Part shown: positions 1 through 6,477 of the stretch, in pieces | How the letters are laid out: every line of letters starts with the position of its first letter | Position numbering within the stretch: the stretch's first letter is position 1 | NCBI GenBank assembly: GCA_030428345.1 | Contig: JAUIBM010000176.1 | Span: 1 to 6,477, forward strand | Origin: Alphaproteobacteria bacterium | GTDB taxonomy: Bacteria > Pseudomonadota > Alphaproteobacteria > Rhizobiales > Rhizobiaceae | Direction of reading: 5' to 3' | Length of the DNA stretch: 6,477 bases | Translations under genes and position numbers: made by a program | The notes under the pieces: generated by a model | What the model was told of the DNA's origin: nothing | Seen by the model: only the letters and a program-made list of their open reading frames with translations | Databases searched by the model: none

Positions 1-419
1 CGGTCCTGTTCGATGGGGTGATCCAGTCGCTCGATCATCTTGCCGACGCCGGCTATCGCCTTGCGGTATGCACCAACAAGCCGGAAGCGCTGGCGGTGCG
101 GCTGCTGGACGCGCTGAACGTGACGCAGCGCTTTGCGGCAATCACCGGCGGCGACAGCTTCGCCTACCGCAAACCCGATCCCCGGCATTTGCTGCAGACC
201 ATCGAGATGGCGGGCGGCAAAGCGGCCGCATCCCTGATGATCGGCGATTCGCCGACCGACGTCGCCACCGCCAAGGCCGCCGGCATCCCGGTGGTGGCGG
301 TCGATTTCGGGTATACGGACGTGGCGCCGGAACAATTGGGCGCCGACATCCTGATCTCCCATTTTCGCGATCTGCCGGCGGCGGTTGCCTCGCTCTTGCC
401 GGTCGAAGCGCGCCAATAG
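1..419 (+). CDS. gph: Phosphoglycolate phosphatase-like HAD hydrolase (C-terminal part, 5' end outside window)
   Basis: The open frame runs in from the left edge (first whole codon at base 3) and stops with TAG at 417-419, leaving about 138 residues, roughly the last 60% of a family of about 220-230. Visible HAD-fold motifs, in order: motif II Thr in AVCTNKPE, motif III Lys in YRKPDP, and motif IV acidic residues in MIGDSPTD. These are followed by AGIPVVAVDFGY, typical of the Gph branch. Motif I, with the nucleophilic Asp, and most of the cap domain lie upstream and cannot be checked. A GTG at base 18 is an internal codon, not the start, because the frame is open upstream and the conserved strand before CTNK begins earlier. 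Family role: dephosphorylation of 2-phosphoglycolate, a by-product of DNA repair and oxygenase side reactions, in the cytoplasm. Related HAD phosphatases with another substrate are possible. It converges on the GGDEF-EAL gene. Confidence 0.88.
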   Translation, partial: VLFDGVIQSLDHLADAGYRLAVCTNKPEALAVRLLDALNVTQRFAAITGGDSFAYRKPDPRHLLQTIEMAGGKAAASLMIGDSPTDVATAKAAGIPVVAVDFGYTDVAPEQLGADILISHFRDLPAAVASLLPVEARQ

Positions 420-437
420 GGTCCCGATCGACCCTGT
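416..437. terminator. Short inverted repeat between convergent genes, possible bidirectional terminator
   Basis: Arms AGGGTC (418-423) and GACCCT (430-435) pair perfectly around a 6-base loop. One wobble pair and one A-T pair extend the stem outward to 416 and 437. The stem overlaps the stop codon of the upstream gene and lies just before the 450 end of the opposing gene, where a terminator is expected. There is no T-run after it on either strand, so intrinsic termination is uncertain. Confidence 0.35.
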
Positions 438-449
438 CTCACGCAATTC

Positions 450-2621
450 TCAGGCGACGACCTTGCGCCCGCGGGGCGGACGGCGGGTCTTGCGGGTCGG
501 CTCGGGCCTTGCCTCGCGGTCCCGGGCCCAGTTGACGAGGTCGGGCGCCGGCATGGCCCGCGCGAAGAGATGCCCCTGCAACAGCGTACAGCCCGCCTCG
601 GTGAGGAATTTCTGCTGCTCCTCGGTCTCCACACCCTCCCCGACGGATTCGTAGCCGAGACCGACGGCCATCGCCAGAATGGTCCGCACGATCGCCGCGC
701 CGTTGGGATCGATGTCCTCGTCGAGCGCCTCGACGAAAGACCGGTCGATCTTGAAGGCGTCGAAAGGCAATCGGCTCAGTTGGGAAAGGTTTGAGTACCC
801 GGTGCCGAAATCGTCGATGGCGAAGCGAACGCCGGCGCGCTTCAGCCTGCGCATGTGGTCGAGCGTTCGACGCGGATTGCTCATCGCCATTTCCTCGGTG
901 ATCTCCATCTCCAGCTTGGCCGCGTCCAGGTCGACCTCGTTGATCATTTCGAGCACGCGCGCGGCGAAATCGGCTTGCTCGAACTGCTTCGCAGCGATGT
1001 TGACTGAAACGGAAACGTCCAGGCCCGCCCGCTCGAAGCCCTGGATGTGACGGAAGGCAGATTTGAGAACCCATTCGCCGATCGGCTGGATCAGACCTGT
1101 CTCTTCAGCGACGCCGATGAATTCGGCCGGCGCGAGCACGCCGCGATCGGGATGGTTCCAGCGCAGGAGCGCCTCGACCGAGACCAGCCTGCCGCTCTCG
1201 GCCTCGACCTTGGGCTGGAAATACAGCTCCAGTTGATTGAGAGCGAGCGCGGTGCGCAACTGGCTTTCAATGACGATCCGGCGGCTGGCGCGGGCGTTCA
1301 ACTCCTCGGAGAAGAACCGGTAGGTGTTCTTGCCCTCCTCCTTGGCGAGATACATCGCCATGTCGGCGCTCTTCAACACCTGCGCGGCGTTGTTGCCGTC
1401 GCGCGGGAAAGTGGCGATGCCGACAGAGGCGCCGATGCGCACCTCGGTTCCCCCGATCTCAAAGGGTTCGTTGACAGCGGAGATGAGACGTCGGGCGACG
1501 GTTGCGGCGTCGGTTTCCTCACGGATTTCCGCCAGCAGCACCGTGAATTCGTCGCCGCCCAGCCGAGCCAGCACCTGCCTGGATTTTTCCGGCTGCTCGC
1601 GGTCCATCCGGTCAATGTCGCTCGCATTCCAGGTGATCGTGTCCTCGACGCGAATAATGCCCTGAACGCGCTCGGCGAAGCCCGCCAGCAGCTTGTCACC
1701 CATGTCGTGGCCCAGGGAGTCGTTAACATGCTTGAAGCCGTCGAGATCGACAAACAGCAGCGCGCCCGCCGTGCCGTTGCGCTGGGTGCGGTTGATCGCG
1801 CGCGTCAGCTCCATGCGGAAGAACTCGCGATTGGGCAATTGCGTGATGCGATCGACGAAGGCCAGTTCATAGACCTGATCGATGTTGTGCTTGAACTTGC
1901 TCATCATCGTGTTGAAGGTCTCGGCGAACTGACGGAACTCGCGCGGTCCCTCGAGCGCCATCGGCTCCTGGCGACCGCCATCCGCAACCCTGAGCGCGAC
2001 GGCCGAAAAGCGGCCGAGCGCCCGCGTCACCTGGCCCGACAGGCCGATGGCGAAGAAGATCGCCGTTATCAGGATCGGGACGGCGGAGATCAGCTTGAAT
2101 CCCAGAAGGGACCATAGCATCGCCCAGCCGCCGGGATTGGCGAATTGCACCAACACGGCGCCGGCCGGCGTGCCGTCGACCATGATCGGCTCGCCGACGC
2201 TGATGCGACCCTCGCCGGTCTCATAGACGATGCGGCCGGTGCGAAGCGCGTTCAGCTGCAGGTCGTTGTAATTGAAATTGGCGATCGGATCGGTGTTCGG
2301 GTCGCCGTCGATGAAGTAGACGAGCTTGCGGTCGACAACGGAGATCTGGAGGATGTCCGGACGCATGCGGATATTCGCCAGCATGGATTCAATGTCGCTG
2401 ACGTCGTCTTCAGTGATGTTCGCAAACCGCTTGGACAGGCCGCCGGAAATGAGATTCGTGACGCTGAACGCGTCCGCCATGCGCTGGGCGCGCAATTGGC
2501 GAACATCGGCGACCGTGTCCATCGCAAGCTGGGCAAAGAGCAGGGCAAAGACAATCCCCGCCGCCAGCATGATGAACCGGAAGTTCAGTCCCGAAACAAA
2601 CCTCTTTATCCTGTCCCGCAT
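450..2621 (-). CDS. Membrane-anchored GGDEF-EAL cyclic-di-GMP cyclase/phosphodiesterase
   Basis: A 723-residue inner-membrane signalling protein. TM helix 1 is at about residues 17-34, then a periplasmic sensor region of about 135 residues, TM2 at about 172-195, and a HAMP-like linker at about 196-250. The GGDEF domain (about 250-437) has DLDGFKHVND and an exact GGDEF at 355-359, so cyclase activity is possible. The EAL domain (about 450-698) keeps every catalytic residue, with spacing equal to that of the well-studied RocR: E483 of EALLRW, N541, E573, D603/D604 of DDFGTG, K624, E662 and Q682. A phosphodiesterase is therefore expected. The candidate inhibitory RxxD (RVED, 324-327) is pushed about 22 residues away from its usual place by an insertion. 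The protein ends in an Arg/Pro-rich basic tail (699-723). I prefer the ATG at 2621, which has GGGG six bases upstream; a TTG at 2633 would add four residues but lacks a ribosome site. Which activity dominates, and the sensed signal, cannot be read. Confidence 0.95.
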   Translation of the reverse strand: MRDRIKRFVSGLNFRFIMLAAGIVFALLFAQLAMDTVADVRQLRAQRMADAFSVTNLISGGLSKRFANITEDDVSDIESMLANIRMRPDILQISVVDRKLVYFIDGDPNTDPIANFNYNDLQLNALRTGRIVYETGEGRISVGEPIMVDGTPAGAVLVQFANPGGWAMLWSLLGFKLISAVPILITAIFFAIGLSGQVTRALGRFSAVALRVADGGRQEPMALEGPREFRQFAETFNTMMSKFKHNIDQVYELAFVDRITQLPNREFFRMELTRAINRTQRNGTAGALLFVDLDGFKHVNDSLGHDMGDKLLAGFAERVQGIIRVEDTITWNASDIDRMDREQPEKSRQVLARLGGDEFTVLLAEIREETDAATVARRLISAVNEPFEIGGTEVRIGASVGIATFPRDGNNAAQVLKSADMAMYLAKEEGKNTYRFFSEELNARASRRIVIESQLRTALALNQLELYFQPKVEAESGRLVSVEALLRWNHPDRGVLAPAEFIGVAEETGLIQPIGEWVLKSAFRHIQGFERAGLDVSVSVNIAAKQFEQADFAARVLEMINEVDLDAAKLEMEITEEMAMSNPRRTLDHMRRLKRAGVRFAIDDFGTGYSNLSQLSRLPFDAFKIDRSFVEALDEDIDPNGAAIVRTILAMAVGLGYESVGEGVETEEQQKFLTEAGCTLLQGHLFARAMPAPDLVNWARDREARPEPTRKTRRPPRGRKVVA

Positions 2622-2874
2622 ACAAAACCCCAAGCCGGCATCTTGCTTTTGTTATTCGCCGGTCCCTGCGGAGCATCCATTACCATTGGGGCTGGAACAA
2701 ACTGGTAAACAGAGCCATTCGGACACAAGCAAAGGTCGCGCAAGGGTTAATGAATGGCAACCGCGTCTGTCGCCGTGGCCGGAACCCTAAAATCGATTGA
2801 AGGCGCGCGGCGGACTTTAAGCAGTCCGCAAAAGCGAATAGAAACCGGCTCAAACGCTTGGAAGGGAATGCGCC
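2622..2874. other. Divergent regulatory region between the GGDEF-EAL gene and the fumarase gene
   Basis: This 253-bp gap separates two divergent starts and must hold both promoters. It is visibly more AT-rich in places than the flanking genes (around 2641-2655, 2745-2760 and 2787-2800). I could not pick a convincing -35/-10 pair for either gene. The clearest structure is the dyad at 2810-2829. The fumarase ribosome site is GGAAGGG at 2860-2866, eight bases before its ATG. Confidence 0.5.
2810..2829 (+). promoter_or_regulatory. Inverted repeat in the fumarase leader (hairpin or operator)
   Basis: Arms GCGGACT (2810-2816) and AGTCCGC (2823-2829) are perfect 7-bp complements around the 6-base loop TTAAGC, ending 45 bases before the fumarase ATG. 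As RNA this would form a stable GC-rich hairpin in the 5' leader; as DNA it could be a protein-binding site. There is no T-run after it (AAAAGCG follows), so a terminator is unlikely. The structure is seen directly; its function is inference. Confidence 0.4.
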
Positions 2875-4491
<1,617 letters not shown>

Positions 4492-4495
4492 CGCA

Positions 4496-4514
4496 GCGCG
4501 ATCGGCCTTCGCGC
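4496..4514 (+). terminator. Possible fumarase terminator hairpin
   Basis: Arms GCGCGA (4496-4501) and TCGCGC (4509-4514) pair perfectly around a 7-base loop, starting five bases after the fumarase stop codon. The position fits a terminator, but the nearest T-run (CCCTTTT near 4528-4534) is more than ten bases past the stem, so this is not a canonical intrinsic terminator. Confidence 0.35.
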
Positions 4515-4722
4515 CAGCCTGGGAAGACGACCCTTTTCAAGCGCCGATGCTGGAAACATTGTTCGGTATCGAAGTGAAGGTATCCTCCTGGGACGGGAAC
4601 CTGGCGGATCGCCTGCGCGGATACCGTCCTTGCCGCACGACGATATTTCCGGCCGCAAAATGCAACCGGAGTGGCAATGGCTGACTTGCTGTCGATGAAC
4701 TACCATTGATCTTCATCTTGCG

Positions 4723-4729
4723 AGGGAGG
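4723..4729 (+). promoter_or_regulatory. Strong ribosome-binding site of ridA
   Basis: AGGGAGG lies six bases before the ATG at 4736 and is a near-perfect match to the anti-Shine-Dalgarno sequence. It decides the start: an in-frame TTG at 4706 would add ten residues (IFILRGRQI-like) but has no such site, and this motif would then fall inside its coding sequence. Confidence 0.85.
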
Positions 4730-4735
4730 CAGATC

Positions 4736-5140
4736 ATGAAATTCGACAGAGAGCTTATCTCAAACGGGAATCCGATGGAGGCGATCGTCGGCTTCAGCCG
4801 CGCGGTCAGAGTGGGCCCGTTCATCTCGATAGGCGGAACGGCGCCGGTGGGGCCGGACGGCAAGACCGTTGGCGTCGGCGATGTCGCTGCCCAAACCCGT
4901 CAATGCATCGAGATCATCAAGGCCGCGCTCGATCAGGCCGGCTCCGGTCTGCGGGATGTCGTGCGAACCCGCGTGATCCTTACGGATATCGACAATTGGA
5001 AAGCCGCGATCGACGTCCGGAAGACCTATTTCAAGGACATTCGACCCGTGGACACGATCATGGCGATCGACCGCTTCGTCAATCCGGAATGGCTCGTCGA
5101 ACTGGAGGTCGACGCCATTATCGCAGGCTGGGGCGAATAG
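4736..5140 (+). CDS. RidA/YjgF/YER057c/UK114 family protein
   Basis: A 134-residue protein covering a complete RidA-type domain: an N-terminal segment SNGNPMEAIVGFSRAVRVGPFISIGGTAP (residues 9-37), a helix AAQTRQCIEIIKAALDQAG (51-69), a strand DVVRTRVILTDIDNW (74-88) and the C-terminal signature RFVNPEWLVELEVDAI (113-128). Archetypal RidA proteins form trimers and hydrolyse reactive enamine/imine intermediates released by PLP enzymes, using a conserved Arg near this C-terminal signature; R113 is the candidate here. The segment after it, FVNPEWLVE, is one residue longer than the LPKD-type loop of E. coli RidA. This looks like one of the other Rid subfamilies, for which imine deaminase activity is less certain, so I give no firm gene symbol. 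The gene is probably transcribed alone: it lies 244 bp after the fumarase gene and converges on the hydrolase gene. No PLP enzyme lies beside it. Confidence 0.9.
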   Translation: MKFDRELISNGNPMEAIVGFSRAVRVGPFISIGGTAPVGPDGKTVGVGDVAAQTRQCIEIIKAALDQAGSGLRDVVRTRVILTDIDNWKAAIDVRKTYFKDIRPVDTIMAIDRFVNPEWLVELEVDAIIAGWGE

Positions 5141-5160
5141 CGGAGAACCGATATTCGCCC
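5131..5160. terminator. Perfect 9-bp inverted repeat over the ridA stop codon
   Basis: Arms GGGCGAATA (5131-5139) and TATTCGCCC (5152-5160) pair perfectly around a 12-base loop. The left arm contains the last codons of ridA and two bases of its TAG stop (5138-5140). The position at the end of a convergent gene pair suggests a transcription terminator or an mRNA 3'-end stabiliser. No T-run follows on either strand. Confidence 0.5.
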
Positions 5161-5185
5161 GACAAATAGCGTCCGGCATCGGGGA

Positions 5186-5218
5186 GTCCCGCCATCCCCA
5201 TCCTACGGCATGGCGGAC
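5186..5218. terminator. Second inverted repeat between the convergent ridA and hydrolase genes
   Basis: Arms CCGCCAT (5189-5195) and ATGGCGG (5210-5216) pair perfectly around a 14-base loop. With one bulged C at 5188, two more pairs extend the stem to 5186 and 5218. It ends 12 bases before the hydrolase stop codon region and probably serves that gene on the - strand, acting with the neighbouring repeat as a two-way barrier. There is no T-run, and a competing stem GGGGA (5181-5185) with TCCCC (5195-5199) is possible. Confidence 0.45.
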
Positions 5219-5229
5219 ACGCGATACGA

Positions 5230-6225
5230 CTATCCTCGGTCGAGCATCTGGTCGCCAGCAACGTCGACCCGTCGGCGCGCGGTGTCTTCGCCGGCCCGCT
5301 TGACCAGGTGAATTGACGGCCTGTCGAGGGCGAAGCGTGCGATCTCCGCCAGCACGGCAGGATCCGAAAGGATGCGGCGGTGGCCAAGCCCGGGAGCCCA
5401 GTGCAAGCGGACCGAAGGATTGCCGCGGGCAAAATCCTCGGCTTGCGATGCGGGGATCTCGCGATCCTCCGGCGCGTGGATCACAAGCGCCGGCAACCCG
5501 GTCCGGCCGAGTTGCCAACCGCCGACAAAGCTGGAAAGCGGCCTGCCCGCAACCCGCTCCACCGACTGGTACAGCGCGTCGCGGCTGCGCGGGCCGAGAC
5601 CCAGCATTCCCGCGAACCGGCGGAAAATGAACGGCAGGTCGCTCGGCGCGGCGATCAGCGCCAGACGCTCGGCGCGCACGGGCGGATAACCGGCAATAGA
5701 CCCGACTACCGCATTCACCGTGACGGCGCCGCCAAACGAATGCCCTACGATGACCTGCGCCGGCCCGAGACGGGCGATCACCGCGTTGAACGCCGCGACG
5801 GCGCCCGCCATGTGAAGGCTGCGTCCGCCCGACTGTCCGTGACCGGGAAGGTCGAAGGCGACCACCCGCAAGCCTGCCCGGCGCAACCCGTCGATGACGG
5901 CGTATAAATGGTCGGTCCGAGAATTCCATCCGTGCAGCACCAATACCGTGCTGGGCGAGGCATCGCCATGCGGCGGCATTTGCGCTAACGGCGCAAACTC
6001 GAATGCGGCGACCGCGTCGCCATCGCGGCTGGCGATCCAGTGAAGCCTGGCGTCGGCCATGACGGGCGCGGCTTCGTCCAGCGCACGTTGCTCGCGTTCG
6101 CTCAATTTGCGCGGCCGGACGGGCCGGCTGAACAAATTGAACGCAATCCGGCCAGCCAGACGTGGCGCAAGATGCTCTGCCGTGGCAAAAAGGCGGCGAA
6201 TGAGGTTCGAACGCAGGGATGGCAT
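5230..6225 (-). CDS. Alpha/beta hydrolase (lysophospholipase/esterase-like)
   Basis: A 331-residue single-domain serine hydrolase of unknown substrate. Visible in order: an N-terminal helical stretch of about 85 residues rich in Arg (RSNLIRRLF, RPVRPRKLSERE), strand TVLVLHGW with the oxyanion-hole HG (98-99), AFDLPGHGQSGG (123-134), the nucleophile elbow GHSFGG with S163, the candidate acid D254 in HAPEDREIP, and catalytic H282 in GLGHRRIL. The triad is therefore intact. There is no signal peptide or clear TM helix, so it should be cytoplasmic, perhaps peripherally membrane-bound through its basic N-terminus (inference). The ATG at 6225 has AGGA (complement of 6233-6236) seven bases upstream. 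The frame is open further upstream, to an ATG at 6393, but that extension would run antisense through the divergent marR gene and looks unlike protein. Control by the adjacent MarR regulator is likely. Esterase, lipase-like or xenobiotic-hydrolysing roles are all possible. Confidence 0.92.
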   Translation of the reverse strand: MPSLRSNLIRRLFATAEHLAPRLAGRIAFNLFSRPVRPRKLSEREQRALDEAAPVMADARLHWIASRDGDAVAAFEFAPLAQMPPHGDASPSTVLVLHGWNSRTDHLYAVIDGLRRAGLRVVAFDLPGHGQSGGRSLHMAGAVAAFNAVIARLGPAQVIVGHSFGGAVTVNAVVGSIAGYPPVRAERLALIAAPSDLPFIFRRFAGMLGLGPRSRDALYQSVERVAGRPLSSFVGGWQLGRTGLPALVIHAPEDREIPASQAEDFARGNPSVRLHWAPGLGHRRILSDPAVLAEIARFALDRPSIHLVKRAGEDTARRRVDVAGDQMLDRG

Positions 6226-6243
6226 CGCAATATCCTGAAATTC

Positions 6244-6283
6244 GTTCAAGGATGAACAAAATAGTTCAAGCATGAACAAAAAA
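6244..6283. repeat. Tandem 20-bp repeat, each unit holding a GTTCA-N4-TGAAC palindrome: likely MarR operators
   Basis: Two adjacent 20-base units (6244-6263 and 6264-6283) agree at 18 of 20 positions. Each starts with a 14-bp dyad, at 6244-6257 and 6264-6277, whose 5-bp arms GTTCA/TGAAC are perfect. The dyad centres are exactly 20 bp apart, about two helical turns, so two bound dimers would sit on the same DNA face. They fill the 46-bp gap between the divergent hydrolase and marR starts; the right one covers the marR ATG (6272-6274). MarR-family dimers bind short dyads of this kind, usually to repress themselves and a divergent neighbour. The repeat is seen directly; the operator role is inferred. 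Confidence 0.75.
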
Positions 6284-6286
6284 CAA
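6258..6286 (-). promoter_or_regulatory. Putative promoter of the alpha/beta hydrolase gene
   Basis: Read on the - strand: TTGTTT (complement of 6281-6286), a 17-base spacer, then TATTTT (complement of 6258-6263). This gives a start of transcription near 6251 and a leader of about 25 bases that contains the AGGA ribosome site. The spacer (6264-6280) contains the whole right-hand operator palindrome. The hexamers match the sigma-70 consensus at 3/6 and 4/6, so the call rests mainly on position and on the operator overlap. Confidence 0.4.
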
Positions 6287-6477
6287 TCGCTTCCATGGGA
6301 AAATCCGCGGTTTCGCAACTGGGTCGCCATCATCCGCGCCGAGAAGGCGATCGTTCGCGAGCTTTCGAAGGCGCTGATCCCCTTTGGCCTCAAGATCGCG
6401 CAGCTCGATCTGATGATGAATGTCTACCGCCATCCGGGAATTTCGCAGCAGGAACTGGCAAGGCGCCTTCTGGTGGG
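6272..6477 (+). CDS. MarR-family transcriptional regulator (N-terminal part, 3' end outside window)
   Basis: The first 68 codons of a gene that leaves the window on the right. The N-terminal dimerisation helix (about residues 11-37, NWVAIIRAEKAIVRELSKAL) leads into GLKIAQLDLMMNVYRHPG and then the first part of the winged helix-turn-helix, ISQQELARRLLVG (57-69), a pattern typical of MarR proteins. The recognition helix and wing are missing, so ligand class and full length (usually 140-170) cannot be judged. The ATG at 6272 is the only possible start: the frame is closed by TGA at 6236-6238 and has no ATG, GTG or TTG between. No usable Shine-Dalgarno sequence precedes it, so a leaderless mRNA or coupling to a tiny upstream frame is possible. 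It lies 46 bp from the divergent hydrolase gene, and the operator-like repeats between them suggest autoregulation plus control of that gene. Confidence 0.88.
   Translation, partial: MNKKQSLPWENPRFRNWVAIIRAEKAIVRELSKALIPFGLKIAQLDLMMNVYRHPGISQQELARRLLV

Larger units (their letters stand above)
4492..4735. other. Intergenic region between the fumarase and ridA genes
   Basis: No convincing gene is seen in this 244-bp gap. Frames crossing it on either strand are short, low in recognisable motifs, or run-ons of shadow frames from the fumarase gene. It holds a short stem-loop just after the fumarase stop, a wide inverted repeat (GGTATCC at 4579-4585 with GGATACC at 4619-4625), and the strong ridA ribosome site at its right end. 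The ridA promoter should lie here, but I could not identify a good -35/-10 pair. Confidence 0.5.

Noticed and set aside
18..20. GTG as the start of the phosphatase gene
   Set aside because: The frame is open to the window edge, and a start here would delete the nucleophile motif and the cap domain of the HAD fold; the gene is simply cut by the window.
1047..2117. Long + strand open frame (356 codons) opposite the GGDEF-EAL gene
   Set aside because: It lies antisense to strongly conserved catalytic motifs, has no recognisable domain, and is the expected by-product of GC-rich coding on the other strand.
2740..2760. TTAACC half-site resembling a CtrA box upstream of the GGDEF-EAL gene
   Set aside because: Only one half matches; the partner half seven bases away reads GTTG rather than TTAA, so a chance match is likely.
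2622..2874. Iron or oxygen regulator sites (Irr/ICE, RirA IRO box TGA-N9-TCA, FNR TTGAT-N4-ATCAA) before the fumarase
   Set aside because: Looked for because the enzyme is iron-sulfur dependent; no acceptable match was found by eye.
4760..6259. Long - strand open frame (499 codons) crossing the hydrolase and ridA genes
   Set aside because: It is shifted in frame from the hydrolase, which carries a full Ser-Asp-His triad, and runs antisense through ridA. Its composition is Arg/Pro/Ala-rich without motifs.
6226..6393. 56-residue N-terminal extension of the hydrolase
   Set aside because: It would be translated antisense through marR and across the operator repeats; the ATG at 6225 has its own ribosome site, and the family-like N-terminus begins there.

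Overview
This 6.5-kb window is GC-rich (roughly 60% or more) with dense coding on both strands. The protein families and codon style suggest an alphaproteobacterium, most likely of the Hyphomicrobiales (Rhizobium/Mesorhizobium-like). That placement is inferred from protein style; there is no rRNA or other marker in the window. It reads as ordinary chromosome. I see no mobile element, CRISPR array, tRNA, rRNA or phage gene, and no clear sign of a new multi-gene system.

Layout, left to right: (1) the 3' end of a HAD-family phosphoglycolate phosphatase (gph-like) on the + strand, cut by the window edge. (2) Converging on it after a 30-bp gap, a long membrane-bound GGDEF-EAL cyclic-di-GMP enzyme on the - strand. 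(3) A divergent upstream region of about 250 bp, then a complete class I (4Fe-4S) fumarate hydratase on the + strand. (4) A 244-bp gap with weak dyads, then a small RidA-family protein on the + strand with a very strong ribosome-binding site. (5) Converging on it, an alpha/beta hydrolase on the - strand; the 89-bp gap and the ridA stop codon hold two good inverted repeats. (6) Divergent from the hydrolase across only 46 bp, the 5' end of a MarR-family regulator on the + strand, cut by the right edge.

The genes do not form one operon. Most are single transcription units placed head-to-head or tail-to-tail. The one clear functional link is the hydrolase/marR pair. Their shared 46-bp intergenic region carries two copies of a 14-bp palindrome (GTTCA-N4-TGAAC) exactly 20 bp apart. 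The copies overlap the likely hydrolase promoter and the marR start codon, as expected for a MarR-type repressor controlling itself and its divergent neighbour. The regulated hydrolase has an intact Ser-Asp-His triad, but its substrate cannot be read from the sequence.

Points most worth a second look: the marR operator and its probably leaderless start; an insertion of about 22 residues in the GGDEF domain that separates the inhibitory RxxD site from the active site; and the dyad in the fumarase leader.
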